Positions 27,401 through 42,400 of a stretch of DNA of 64,000 nucleotides are shown here, piece by piece. A program made the translations under genes and the position numbers. The stretch is from Setophaga petechia (Eukaryota; Chordata; Aves; Passeriformes; Parulidae). The stretch spans positions 16,710,003-16,774,002 of the forward strand of contig JANCRA010000007.1 in the NCBI GenBank assembly GCA_024362935.1, written 5' to 3'. The notes beneath the pieces are model-generated. The model made no database searches and had not been told where the DNA came from. It worked only from the letters and a program-made list of their open reading frames with translations. The first letter of the stretch is position 1. Every line of letters begins with the position of its first letter.

Positions 27401-30400
27401 TTAAGGAAGTTCCAGGTTTGGACCCATCTGAGAGCAAGCTGGTGAAAGATAACGATGTAGCTGGGAGTTGATCTTAGCATTTGGGGAAGGACTATATGCA
27501 ACTAGATGGACTTAGTGAATTTATTGGTCTTACAGAGCACATGCATTTCCTAATTTTATTCTCTGCTAGCATTTCTAGGCTTATGAAGAGCTGTAGGGAA
27601 GGGGATGTGAAGGGAGATGAGCTTCTTTTCCATGTAGACCTCTCACAGGAATGCAGTATAACCAGAACACAGACTTGCTATCTGAAAAATCCCTTGCTCA
27701 CACTGTTCTGTCTTAGCTTGTAGACTGACCAACATGCCAGGAACCATTTCCTCAGTGTAGAAATCAAAGTACTGCTATTAATACAGTATTAATAATTCTT
27801 AAATTTTATGTTAAACTATTTTTTTTTTGTATCGCCTCCTTGATTTTAGTTACTCAAAACAGGTAAAATAGAAGAAACTTTGCATTTTCATGGGGCTTTT
27901 AGCAGCGTTCATTCTTACTGTTGCCACTGCTCATTTGTGTTGGAATGTAGGCATTGAAAGAGATCATCAGTGCCGTGAGTATGCTGATGAGATTTCCATC
28001 ATCTTCAGTTTCAGAGGAAGTTGAAGTTTTTGGAGGAGAATGAAGTTTGAATGTTTCATTTATGAAGTTCTCATGTTCCATAGTCCCTTGGAAGAAAGGT
28101 GCCATGAGAACTCCTGGGGCAGAAGGAGGAGTGCTTTCCTGGTCTGCACCCAGCTGGCTTCCATACCTGTATAGGGAACCAGTGTTTGAGCACTTAACAG
28201 TATTGCTCACAGGCAAGACCTTAAATTAAGGAGGGAGATCTGACTTAGATAATCTGAAGTGATGAAATTGCAGGAAATGCCACACCTGTCCATCTAAGGT
28301 TGAGAGGCAAGATAGACTTGTTCTGAAGGGGAGCAAAGAACCTGTCTTGAAAAAGAAAGGGGAATTAACCGCAACAACCCCATCTCCCTCCCCAAACCCC
28401 CAGTCCAACCCCAGTGACTGAAACCGAAGAAAAAGCAAACTCCCCTGTGTTCAGAGTACTTTTCACTCCATTTGAGGTGCTTTTGGGACTTCCTACAAGC
28501 ACTAGGTTCCAACGTGCTCTAAACTGCATTGTCCAATACCATAATAGGATTTGATCTTTATTAAATTAAAATGCACAATTACTCACTGGTTTTAAGTTTT
28601 TGTTCCTCTTTTGTAATCTAAATAGGACTATATACCATTGTGTGCTATGTCATTACAAATTTGAGGAAGCATTCTTCCATGTAATATTAGGATCTGTTAC
28701 GTCCTGATTTTTGCATCCTTCACAGAATTGACATTGTTTAATTATTTTTTGTTCCATGGTAAGTATACTGTTTCTTTTAGGATGGAAGTTCAAAAGAAGA
28801 GTTTCAGCTTCCTTGTTTGCTTGTCCTTTTACCTAGTTTAGAGCCTGCATTGTTTCTCACCCCTCAGGAGTGCAAAGCCATTTCAGGGCTCTCATTGAAG
28901 CAAACCAGATCCTGCCCATCAGCTCACGGCAGTGAGGTTGTTGACCAGTTGCTAGACAAGTCTCAGGTCTATGAAGTGAAATAGAATAAATAGAATAAAC
29001 ACATTTCGGAAGCACAGTTGTGAATATTTTGGAGTGCTCTTAAAATGATTTAATGCAAAATGTGAAGCAGGGTGGAGTTGTGCTTCACTGTCTTTTTTTT
29101 TTCTACGGGTCACTGAAATGAGAAAATTCACTAATGAAATGTGAAACTTGCTCAGTTATCACAGTGACAGAAATGGCAATCAAGTTTAAGTGGAGAGACT
29201 TTGTTGTTGTTCCTGTTTTATGTATTTATGTATAGAAGATAACTGAGGGTGGTATTGTCTGTAGTTCCTGAAGTATAATACTGCCTCATGACTTTCTTTT
29301 CATTACCCTTTTCTCATGATTCTGTGATATTCTAATAAAGGCAATAATAGAAGAGCTGGGAGCTTCAGCACAGTGGGCTATTTTCCATCAATGAGCACCT
29401 TGAGGACCACCAAAATAGAAGTTGCAGTAAAGAGATATAGGCCTATTACATCTATTTTAGATTATGTCAACACTATAAATTGTACCATTCTTATGGGCAG
29501 AAATGGCAGGGATGTGGAGGGTGGTTTGCTGCCTGTGCAGGGACAGCTGTGCTTGGCACTTTTTCCAGTTTCCTCAAAACAGACAAGATTGTATCATTTG
29601 GCAAACCTCCCAGCTTACCTTCCCATTTCCTGATGAGAAACAAGTAAAAATAGTTAAAGGAGAGAAAGATTTAGATGACTTCCAATTACTGTAGATCCTA
29701 AGTATGTTGGGGAGAAGGTTTCTGTAATTAAAGGAAGAAGTGCTACATGAATTGTGAATCACTGCAGATTAATATAGATTTGAAAGAATATCAAGCAGGC
29801 AAAACAGTTTGATTTTTTTTTTCTTTGTCTTACTAAGTTTAAAATGCAGAAAAGCAGACTAGTGATCCTTTTTTTTTCCTCTCTTGCAGTATGAATTGAG
29901 CTTTTCCACAGTCTTTAGAGAAATCATGAGGAAAGTTTTATAGGAAAGGACAGGCAGAATTTTGAGATTGACACTGATGAAGATGGTTGCTTGTCATATG
30001 AAATGAGGCAGAAAGTAGAGTGCACTGGTGATGGAGAGTTGTCTTGTATTAAAATAAGGAGTGGAAATTTTTTACTTAGACTGAGGATCTTGCATACAGA
30101 ATTATCTTCCTCTTTTTGTAGGAAGGGCACAGTGAAAGTTGACTGTTCAGATGATGTTTTGGATATTTCACACACATGTGCACGCAAGCACACAAAATAA
30201 ATGTGGGTGTTTAATCAGTTGGGAATTTTACAGAACTTCGATGCATATAACCCACATTTCACAAAATAATGTGTCTTCTTAGAGCTACTCATCCTTGCAA
30301 ATGGTTGTTACCCAGGTGATGTGTGAGTTACAGTTATGAAAATGCAGGTTTGTGGCAGCAAATGAACAGCTGGCATAGGAACTGCTATTCCTGTTCACAT

Positions 30401-33400
30401 CGTGCCTTTACCCTCCTGCATGCTGATACAAAAATCATCTAATTCTTACCACTTGGACTTAGGAAGGGCAAATTTCTTAAAGTGTGCAAGTATGAAGTTG
30501 TGGCTGTTTAAGGGCTGGAGATGCTTGGAAAGAATTGCTTAAAAGAGGGAACAAGATGGCATGGGTAAGCTGGAAGTGAGAAAGTTAAATGGAGAGGGAG
30601 AGATGGAAATAAAAAGCACAATGTTTGGTGTTCATTGCTTCAGGAATCAGATTTGGAGAAAGACAAATAGATCCAGAAGGGATTGACACCGAGGGTATTT
30701 TCATCCTAAATTCCTAACCCTCCCTTGTATCTGTGAAAGAAAAGGAAGAAATACACAAAGGTGTGTATGATTTCAAAGGAGGAACTCCTGGGATTTGTTC
30801 TTGTAGTCTGTGTACTGTACCAGTATCTGTGTGTTGCAGGATCCAAACAACTTAAATGCTTGCTGTTTGTTCTCAGATAAATTGAGTCATATTTTGAAAA
30901 ATACAGTAACTTAACTATCTTTCTGGTTTTTTGCTAGGGTATATTCAACCAGTTTCAATGTAGCAGTGAGAAGGTGCTGCCTTCTGATGCCCTGCGCACT
31001 GCTCTTGCAAAGACGTTTCAGGATGAGCAACGCTTCCAGCTGGGCATCATGGATGATGCTGCTGAATGTTTTGTGAGTATAACTGGAAGGTGGTTTGACA
31101 GGCAGAGATGTGGCCCACCACTACCCAAACTTCCCTGATTTTTTTGCCCCCTTAATTTTTTTCCCCACTATTTCTTCTTTCCCCAAATTGCAACAGACTT
31201 TGCATGTCTGGCCTGGAAAAGTGCACAGAGGGATCCCCAGACTAATGATTTGGAAATGGTAATAGCATAGGTAACCATTTTTACAGTTTCTTTTGCATGT
31301 GAACTGCTTGACCTCTACAGTCTGCTTTAGATGTGAATTATGAAAAAATTGCACTAAAAGAATGATCCAGGATTCTAGTTTTAAGGATCTCCTCAAAAGG
31401 GTGAAAGGACGTTTTGTTTGCCAGTTTTTCTGAAATTGCATTTCCACAGGAAAACTTTTCAAGGGTAGTTGTACAATGTTAGAGCTGTTTTGCCAAGTAA
31501 TTAATCTTGACCTGTTTATTGCAGGCCTATAAACCACCCAGGTAGCCAGTAGTGTTAGTGAAAAGTGTTCTGCTGGAAGAGTTGTCAAGAGATTTCTGGC
31601 ACCCACAGGTTAATGTTGGCAGCAGTGGGAGGAGAGAACGTCTTGGGACAAGAATTCCTGAAAACTTTAAAACAGATGCAGTTGTATGAATTAATATCTA
31701 GGAAATGTTTGGTCCTTTTGTTTCATACAGAATTTAGTCTGCCTCTTCATTTATTAGTTCTCCTCCTTTTTGATAGAATATAGTTAATGTGGCAAATTTC
31801 AAAGCTCTCATGGAACGTAGAAGTTGATTTATTTTGTGTTGATGAGAAGTTAGTGTCAATCCAGTGATTTTTAAAATCTGCATAGGTACTGTGTTACATT
31901 TGGTCATAGCCATGGATGCTTGAGAACTGGACAGAAAAATCAGCAGCAGAGTCTTCAGCAGTGTTATTAAATAAAATAAATGGTTACCTGATCCAGCATT
32001 TCAAATCAGAAGTGGAGGGCATTTCCTTTTTTTATCCAAGAAATACCAACTTCTTTGTCTTTGAAGTAACTTTCATGAATTTTCAGGAGCCTTCTGTCTT
32101 TAACATTATTGCATCTGGCATGCTTTTGTGATTTGTATCTTAACTTTTGTCTGCAGTTGAAATTATCTAATGCATTTTTTCCTTTTTTCCTTTGGCCAGG
32201 AAAACCTGTTAATGCGAATTCACTTCCACATTGCAGATGAGACAAAGGAAGACATTTGCACTGCACCACATTGTGTTTCCCACCAGAAGTTTGCAATGAC
32301 TTTATTTGAACAGGTGAGGTAAAGATATGTGCTTTATGGCCAAGGACCAGTTCTCGAGTTTTTTCACCTAAAACATGCATTGCCACAGTAAAGAAATGTA
32401 CAGGCAGAAGTGTTGCAGTGGAAATACCTGTTTAACCTTGTTAATGTATTATATTTTCTTTTCTTAAGTGTGTTTGTACCAGTTGTGGTGCCACCTCTGA
32501 CCCATTACCTTTCATCCAGATGGTACATTATATTTCCACAACTTCACTCTGGTGAGTTGAGTTTTTCACAAGTATTCCCCCGCTCTATACCCCTCCCCCC
32601 CCCCCCAATTTTCTTTCTTTTTTTTCTACTCCCACCCTGGTATTGCAGTTGGATCTTTATTGATTAAATGCCTAGAACATGATTTGTTCGAAGTTGGCAG
32701 AGCTTTGATAACTCTGATAAAGAACATGAGGATTTAGTGAAGCAGAAGATGGTAGTTTAGGCATGGATCAGTGTGTCTGCTTGTTTATGATTCTGAATCT
32801 TGACAACCGTAGTAGCAAGGACTCATGTACATTTTGAAAGACTTTAATGTCTGAGCAGGTGATTTAAGAAGACAGATAAGAAAAACAACAAAAAAATTAC
32901 ATTCAGAAGGACCTTTGGACATCTACTCCATCCTCCTGTTTAAAGCAGGGCAAACTTCAAAGCTAAATCAGGCTGCTTGGGGTTGTGTGTAGCTGAGTTT
33001 TGAAAGTGCTTAAAGGACAAAAATTCCATGACTTCTCTGGGCTGCCTGTTCCAGTTCTGAACTGGAAGGTTTTTTCCTCCTTCATGGTGACCAGGACAGT
33101 TCCTCAGTAACTAGGGGAAGTTGCAGAAAGGGAAGTTCTCACTGGAGACATGGTTTGCCCTTGGTAAATCTGTGCTGACTGCTCTGACTCACCTTATCCT
33201 TCACATGCATGGGGTTGATTTCCAAGGGGGTTGATTTAGTCTGTCATGGCCCCAGGTGGTGGAGTGAGACTGACCAGCCTGTAGTTCTCAAATCCTCTTT
33301 TCTTGGACGAGCATATAACTCCTGTTTAATCTAGTTATGGCGGAACTTCCCTGGTCACTGTGACCTTTCTTTAAGGGTGCTGCACAGAGCATGAGTGTGA

Positions 33401-36400
33401 AGTGTGTAGCAGATTGTTTGAACTAATGCTGGAGAAGTCTTCTTTGAGTATATGGCTGCTCAGTTAGAAGGTTTTTAAATCTGATTGAGGCAGAAATCTG
33501 TTACTTGTTTCTGTCTTGAAATCTTTATTGGGATTAGGACTTTTCTTTGTTTTATGTCTGGCATGTGAGATACGTAGTTGCAGTGATACCTATAGTTACA
33601 GAAAAAATTGTCATGAAAACTGCTAGTTGCTCTTCACATGCAGATCTCCTAGAAGGTACCACTTTACCTGTGTAACAAGAGTACTGTAAAGCATCCCCCT
33701 TGTGGCTGATGCCTGCTGTTCCATCAAGCTGCAGATTTTCATTAGGTTACAGCAGGCACCGTATATCAGAATATTATTTATTAGAAAAAGGGCAAAATAG
33801 TTATGTAAATGGTATTCGGTATTTTTTAGGTAATATCAAAATAAATCTTAAGTCATGCATTATTTTAGAAATACCAATACATACTAATATATTTATTCAT
33901 CTCTGAAACCATTTTAAGCTGGAACATGCTTTGAGCACTAATATTCTTGTGTACATATCTTTCTTTCAATTTGGACAGTGAAATAAACTGGGTACCATGC
34001 TATTTTTTGTTTGTAATTTTATTCAGAATATGTCTTTCTGTGCTACTTTACTATAATTGTGCTTATGGAAGGAGGCCCATTTTGCAGCAAATATTTCATT
34101 TTGAAACCAAGTATTTAACAATTGCTTTAATTTTCTCTTAAGATACAGAATTTAAACCAAGCAATCTATTTCTGTTTTCAGTTCTACTTGTTTTCTTTAT
34201 GCAGTATTTTTGTGGAAGATGTAGTAGTTCACAATTAACTAAGTGGTTTTTTTTCTGTACTACAATGTTAAATATAAAAAGTGTTCTGTATTTTAAGTTT
34301 CTGAATTTAATTGAAAATTTAGGTGAAACGTATACTGGATTAGCATGGGTTTGTGGTTTTATTATTAAACTTTTGTTTTCCATGCTTTGTCTATACTGAA
34401 GCAATCAAGCTATTTGCATGCTGGAGAGACGGGAGAAGCCAACTCCAGATATGTTTGGAGAGCTGCTGCAGAATGCCAGCACCATGGGGGACCTGAGAAA
34501 CTGTCCAGTGAGTAGCCTTGGTTCTCTTTGGGTGTGAATTAAGTGTCTCACAGGTACTCAGTGAAGGAAGGGAAAGCTTTGTGATGATGGGTGCTGCTTT
34601 GACTAGCCACAAGCATTAAAACAAAAATAGGTGCTTATTTTTTATGTATAGCATAAGTGCTAGATTTCTAAAGTAAGAGTTCAATATATTGTTCTGCCTT
34701 TTAATAAATATGCAAAAAGAGTTATCATCAAACTTTTTTTACACATTGATTAATAGGTAGGGCAGGAAACAGCTGCAGAGTTGCTGCTTCATATAATGCT
34801 GCTGTTAGGTGCATTACCTTTAACAGGAGGCCTTGTGTACCTGGTCCCTGGGGCCAGTGTAAGTATTTCCATTTTATGCCTGGCTCCCCTCCGTTTCTAA
34901 CTCTGAAACCTTCAGTAAGAGTCTCCATTGAAATATATACTTTTTAATATTGACAAGTAGTGGCGTACTTATCTAAGTAAAAGAAATTAAGATATTTTAT
35001 TGTCGTTTAAAAGGGGCATATGAGTCCATCTATTTAATAACCAAAGAATGTGAAATTTAGTAGACAAACTGCTCTTTGACTGTGAAATAATCAGTTGAAT
35101 AAAATTGCATACCAGCATTTGCTGCTCCTTTCTTTTTATACTCAAAAAAAAATTTCTATTGAGGTTTAGCTAAGTGTGGCCTCAAAGTTATAGTAAGGAA
35201 GCCTTTTATCAGGATGCCATGTTCCTGCTTTCATGCTGAAAATGCTGAAGGGAAGAAGGCAATTTGAGCGTAAGATAGGTTGGAAGGTAATAAACAGAAT
35301 TGCTTGTACTTTAAAAGAACCTTTCATAATACATGTGAAAAGAGTCATCCTCATGTTAAGACCTCATATCTACATTTAAACATCAGAGTCCTCTGCAGTT
35401 TCTTTCCTTTTTTTTTTTAAATTTTTCATTTTTGTCTCACAGTGTTTGGGACTGAAATTCTGATGAAATTTTCTAGATTGCTGTGGGTTAAGAGGCGCTT
35501 TGTGATATCTTCCCTGGTTTTAGTGTCAGAAATTATTATATCCAGTTGTGAAACTGGACTCTGTAGACAAGAGAAATGATTCTCAGTATAAAATGTTTTT
35601 TTCTTACAATTTTCTGGGGGTACATTTGTGATGTGCCACAGGGAAAAAAGGAATGTTGCGAATGGACTTTGTCATAGCTTTTGTCATGTTCCCCCCCCAC
35701 TCCACTGCATCATTGACACCCTCCTCCCCTGCAAAGTGCACTGGTACTTATTTAAAAAGTTAAAAATGGGAAGAAAAATCAAAACAGGAAATAAGAATTG
35801 TAGAACTCCTTTGAGTTATTAAAACAACTCTTAATCTCTTCTTTCAGTTACTGTTCTCATATTTATACAATTACAGACCTAGCTATACTGTCTAAGATGG
35901 GGTATTTGAAGTACCTTATAGAAACACTCAAATTTAACAGCAAAGCAGAAAATTTTTCTGACGTTGTCATATAAAACATCAGTCTCTGTGCATACAATTT
36001 TTAATCTGAGATTCTGATCAAAAGTGACCTTTCTGTCCAATTCCTAAGAATGTTACTAGGATCTTCCACGTATGTTTGCTGATCTTTTTCTAAATAAGCT
36101 TGATTTTGTGCTCTTATGTTTTAATCATTATCAATAGCAGGAGGAAGGATTGGCAGTGTTCACTTCAAAGCTTGAGAATGCAGGATAGTCTTGGTAGTGC
36201 ATCTCATCTATGACATGAGAAGCACCTACCTTGGCAATGAGCATATCTGCTGTGTTTCACCACCTCCTCTTTGGAAGCTATAATTTTGAGACTGAAACTT
36301 GTTAGTGCCTTGCCCTAACATTATAATAAGTGAAGAATTAAATTCAGTGTCTTGTTTTATTTATATGCTCAGAGTAACTGTGGGGAAAAGATCCGTATTC

Positions 36401-39400
36401 GTCGTGTGTTGATGAACTCACCACAGATCATCACCATTGGCTTGGTTTGGGACTCAGACCATTCTGATCTGGCTGAGGATGTGATTCACAGTCTGGGAAC
36501 TTGCCTTAAACTGGGAGATGTGAGTTTTTTTTTTATTTTGGCACTACTTACAAAGACTGACTTTTTCGTGGTAGTCTACAGTAGCAAATGGAGAAAAATA
36601 TAAAGTCACCAGCTTCACCTTTTTGGTGTCCATAAAAAGAGGAATAGAGGACAGAACCAAGGGTCTGTCCTGTCTCTGAAAGCCTTAGAAAAACCTGTGA
36701 ATTCTATATTCTTGAGTTTCTGAAATGTCTGAAATGGCAAAAATACTTTCAAGAGAAAGGAAATTCTGGATCAGGGTTGTGCTATTTCTATAAAAATACA
36801 TATGTGCTCTTTCATTTTAAAGAACAGAAGTTTATTTCTATTTCTTTTGAAGACAAAATGTAGTTCAGTGGTCTTTGGGTTTTTGTTGTTTTTTTTTTTT
36901 TTTTTTACCTTTAGCTCCTCTTTTTGGTGAAATGTGTGGTCATAAAACTGAAGAGTTATTTGTGACTGAACAGTCTGTAAGAGATATGGTGACTGGCACT
37001 GTGTGATTGAAAGACAGACTGAATTAAATAGGATTCCCTGGAGGATTCACTTAGTCTGCATTAACTGATGCTTTAGAACATCAGTTGGTGTACCAAACTG
37101 TAGCTGTGTCTTATTGTAGCATTGAGATACACATAAAATAGTTAATATATAAATACACATAATGTTTAAAGAAAAAAAAGCATTTTCCAGTGCACAATGT
37201 ACCAGAATCAGTGTGAGCTGATGGAAATGTGGTTATGAAACAGTGTGGTCTTTGTGTAGTAAAGCAGTAATGCACTAAAACATGAGACCTGTGCAATTCA
37301 AATTAACAAAATTGAATTAAATAGAAACGATTTTTTTTTCTTGTGTACTGAATTCTTTTGATCTGCTGATGTCTTCAGTTGATCTTTTATGTGTTAGCAT
37401 CATAAATTGGTCCATCTATATTCTGGATAGCCCTTGCTCAAGTCAGAATAAATGCCAACTGTTTACTATCCAAACTACCTTGTTTCTGCAAAAAGGAATG
37501 AATGTTTTAAACAGTATTTGATATAATCAGCAAGAATGACACAGAATACAAATTTTCAGAATAGAACCACATTCAAATTATGTAACAGGTATTTTATCAT
37601 TGTTGTAAATGTCTTCCTTCAAGTGTACACATACTCCAAGTCTAACTCAATTTATGAGCATCTCGTGAGTTGGTCAGAATCCATTTCTGGTCTGTGTCTC
37701 TGAGTTTGCTTAAACGTTGCATGATTACTTACTGCCTTGTTTTCTCTATCTTTTGAAATAAAAGCCTGACACCTCTCTATAGTACTTTGAGGTCTTTGAA
37801 AATAAAGCAGTATGTAAAATTCTGAGCACTTTATTAATTTCTCCTTCTCTTTTTCTTACCCCCCTTCTTGAAGCTCTTCTTCAGAGTAACTGATGACAGA
37901 GCAAAACACTCGGAGCTGTATTTGGTGGGAATGATCTGTTACTATGGAAAACACTATTCAACCTTCTTCTTCCAGACTAAAATCCGCAAGTGGATGTACT
38001 TTGATGATGCTCATGTCAAAGAGGTGAGAAAAAAATGTTTAGAAAAACACTCTTTGGGAAATTAGTTAGCTGCTTGTGTGTAAATCCATTCTATTTCCTA
38101 CAGATTTTGAGAGGATTTTTTGCTGATTTTCCACTCACAAATTTGTTCCTCCTTTTTTCTCAGCAAAGCAAAATATTTTTTAAAAAAAGTATACCAGAAA
38201 TCTCAGAAGCCCTATTCTTAGTTCTGTTCTGTTGGCTCCCAGTCTTGTTTTTATGCTGTTGTTTGAAAATGTATAGTTGCTTGTGCATACAGCTAACACC
38301 CATCTCTTTCCCTTGCTGACAAGCAGGAAAGCTATTTAGTGCCTGTTGCTGAACTCTACTTGAGTGTCTACGTGCCAGTCTTCCCCAGTGCTTGCTGCCA
38401 ACAACAAATTTTCCGCTCTTCTGTTAGTGCTTTTTATTACGCCTTTTCACCAAGCATGAGGTCCTTGACATTAAAGGCACCAGTGCTGGGATCTTGGCAG
38501 GACATTGTAACCCATTAGATTGTTTGGCATTATTTCATGCCACTCTCCTTTTTTCCTTCTAGTCATGGAATCAAAAAGGTGAGAGAGGAAAATTTTCTCC
38601 TTTAGTCATGCCAAACACAGTCTCAATGAGTGAAAACCTCTTAATGCATATATTCAGTCATACTTCTTAGCAGAAAAATTGGAAAGGATAGGTACTGCTG
38701 TGCTTTAGTAGAATACTCACGTAAGGAGCAAATTTGTTGGAGTAAATGTTCAGTCTGTCAGGTGAAACCTGTGAGATTAGTATTACTATGTGAATTAGTT
38801 GCCTGGCCTATCAGTGCTGCAGAGGTTCTGTCACAGCAGAAAGATTTGCACACCTGAAGTATTTAGCTTTGACTTGAATTTACTGTATTGGTATCTTCTA
38901 TTGTTCATTTTGTTCATTAAAAATTCTTCTGCTTTTTGGTTGATGCAAAGTTAGAACATCCCAAAGGATGAAATGTTTTTTATGGAAAAAAATCTGAAAG
39001 GGAATGACTATTTTTGTAGTTGTATTTTTAGCAGGAATTGTAATCAATTTAGCCATAGAATGATGAATACCTGGATTTTAATTATGTTGGCTCAGGTGCT
39101 TTCTTGCTGAGTCGAGGTCAATGCTGGCTATAAAAGAGTTAAAGTATGTCAGTAGAAAATCAAACTCTGAAATAATTGTGATGAGAGGAAAAGAGAACTT
39201 ATTAGAGAAAATGATAACAGAAAACCTTAATTTTCTTTTTTTTTTCCCCCTCTTGTTGTCAATTCAGATTGGTCCAAAATGGAAAGATGTTGTGACAAAG
39301 TGCATTAAGGGTCACTATCAGCCTTTGCTGCTGCTCTATGCAGATCCAAGAGGAACTCCAGTGTCAACGCAGGACTTGCCCCCTCAGGTGGATTTACAGC

Positions 39401-42400
39401 AATATAACAGGACTTGCTATGACAGTGAGGACTCAGGTAAGCAGTGTGGGCTCTGGGCCTTGTACCTTCACACTGAAATGTGGCATGTGAAATGTTTTCT
39501 TCTTTGGAGTGTATTATTGTCAGCAGGGGTCCTTGTTGCTTGTTAAAGCTGATCAAGAATTCTGAAGAGGATTTCCAGTGTTTTATCTGTGAATCTCTCT
39601 CTTGGGCTAAGACTGTTGATTGTTTGGATAGCAATTTTTCCAAAAAAGTTTGGAGAAAGAAATTGGGGGATGGGGGAAGTGAAGGACCTGGTACAATTTG
39701 GATGTAGAGAGGAACACTAACTGATGACTTCAATAACTGCAGTTTCTGACTTCAAAAGATCTGAACTGTCCTTAAATAGGACATTTACTGCAGGGCTTGT
39801 TCTCACCAAAAATGCAAAGTGCCTTCAAGGTCAGCATTTGCAGTTAAACATAAGAACAACTTCCTTCTTTATTTTATTTTTTTCTTCTTTAATTTCTCTA
39901 CAGAGAAATGAGTATGAAACTAATATCCTGTGTATTAAGGAGTGTATATATCACATATGTAAAATTACCAATAGTCTTCAAACTGTTTAGATTTTACTTT
40001 TAATTACTTTTTAAAAATTTTATTCACTGAAAAATGGAGGGAGGAGCATTTGAGTCGTAGTAGATGAAACATATGAGTTATTATAACATGATGTTCTTGT
40101 TACACTTTTTAATATTTTGTACTTGAGTATTTTTTTTTGCTTTCTCCAAAGCAGTGTTTCATATTGTAGTTGCACTCAACATTTTCAAGTGTTGAAAATG
40201 AACAATAATTTCAGTATGGTACTAATGTGTACTTTGCAGTCCAGTGGATGTAGTTTAATTTTGCATATTAAAAAGATTTGGTAAACTTGTACTTAGAGGA
40301 AGAAAGAAATGGGGTTTTAGAAGGAATGACACTGTCTCCCTGCTTCCAAAGGAGCAAACTTTTCCCATAATCTCTGGTGTTCTTGAATCTGAGTTGGTAT
40401 CTTTGGTATTCTGTTTTTCTGTTAACTTCTGTATAGTTGCCCCTGCTCTCTTTTCTTAGTCTTTCTTGACTTTTATAATAGCAGAAAAAGATTGAAATTT
40501 GATATTGCTTCCTTGACATTACTTTTTTCCCAGGGAGAGAACCTTCCATCTCCAGTGATACCCGGACAGATTCCTCTACAGACAGCTATCCTTACAAACA
40601 GGCACACCACGAGTCTGTGGTCAGTCACTTCTCCTCTGACTCCCAGGGGACAGTCATCTACAATGTGGAGAATGATGCCGCTTCACAAAGCAGCAGGGAC
40701 ACAGGTAGCAGATACCATTACATCTGTGTGATCATTGTCACTAGAGAAGATGACTACAGTGGATTCCAGCTGAAAACATCTCTATATATACACACAACCT
40801 GTAATAGAATAGCAAACAGTGTTTAATATCCTGAGTTTTTGATTTGTTATGAACAGTTGGCATTCACCAAAAAACCCCCGTGATTTAGAAGTCTTCTTGG
40901 CTTCTGTAAACCTGTGTCTAGCCAGACAAGCATTTAGAGATTTTTTTTTCCTGTTATCCACAATACTGCCTGCTCTGTTATATAATTCTGTGAGTTGGAG
41001 TCTGCATGGCCTTGTTGTAGGATTTGGTAATTGTTGTGTGAGCCACTTACTCATGTCCAGGCAGTTACTTCATTTCAGGAGTTGCAGCTGTCTGGAAAAG
41101 GTGCTTTCGTCTCTAGAGTCCCTCATACTTGGGAACTAAAGACTTTGTGTAAGTGAGTGCTGGTAGTATCTACTGCACCAGTGAGGAGCATAAGATAGTG
41201 TCCTGCCTGTGCCATGGAAGCAAGTTAAGCTGGAATATCCAGTGAGAAGACAGTCTGTATATATGTTCCTTTGGGCAGCTGAACAGTCTGCCTCACACTC
41301 CCTAGTTGAAAAGAGGTTAACTGGAAGTCTAAAGACTTGATCTCCTCAATTATTGATGGCCAGTGTCCACAGTCAACCTGTTTCTGCATGCAGTAACTTC
41401 TAACATCACTTCTAAAAAAGTAGTGCATAAGTTAAGGTCAGACTTCTGTAGCATCAGAAATAGGATCTGCTATTTCTGTTTGAAAAGTTACTTTAATGTG
41501 CCGTAAATAGATTTTCTAAGAAGACCTTAGAGTAGAATCAGCAGTTGTTAGGTTGCACCAGAGTGTCAAAGCTGTCGGACTGCTTTGTCCTTTTTTTATG
41601 AAGTTGTTCCTCTTTTGTATTGTAATTGGTTCATTTATAAAATCTATGGTACATCAAAATCTGAAAAAAATGTTTCAAGTTCATTTTATTTAGTATTCTT
41701 TCATCCTTCATCAGAGGCCCAAGTAACTGTAATACACAGGTTAAGATAGCCCAACAGTCTTTCCAGTGTTTTAGCAAATACTTAATGCTGTAGGGACCAG
41801 TCATAGCCTTAGGTTGGGTGTGAGAAAGAAAAGGAAGTTGGAGCAGAAATTGAGTGATGTGGAAACAAAATGTATGTTTGTCTTTGGAGTACAAAGAAGA
41901 CAACATTGAAAGAGATAGTGGTATACTTTTTAAATAGTCTGCAAAAATGGCACAGAGTTTATTGGATTAGGTTCCTGCCTGCAAAACTTGCCATGCAGAA
42001 GTTGGCAGAAAAGGAGAGTAAGGGGGATGGTCGCAAACATGTAAGCATGAAGTTCAGCATGTAACCTTTTGTTCTGTCATTTTTAGTGACTTTGTCCTTT
42101 TCTTTTTCTTTCTTCTCCTATTGATTCTATCCTGTGTTATTCCCTTCAGCTTAGCCCATTTCTCCACCTAAATTCAGTTGTCCTTATCTTCCCTGATTCA
42201 GCCTTAGCCATAGTCAGTCCATCCCCTTAGCTAACCACTTGTCTGGGCATTTCCCCTCTTTTTTTACCTACCCACTACCTTTCCAAAAAAAGTCAGTCTG
42301 CCAACTAATACAACTGCTCTGTCATCATATGGCGATCCGTGGGGCTATAAAGAGGCCGTCCACACTGACCTGTCAACTGAATCATTCTGGGCAAGAGCAG

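Noticed and set aside
31121..31606. 161-codon open frame on the minus strand in intron 3
   Set aside because: It lies antisense in an intron, has no recognisable family, and its length is expected by chance in a window of this size.
39305..39733. 142-codon minus-strand frame overlapping exon 9
   Set aside because: It is the antisense shadow of a strongly conserved coding exon, which explains its openness.
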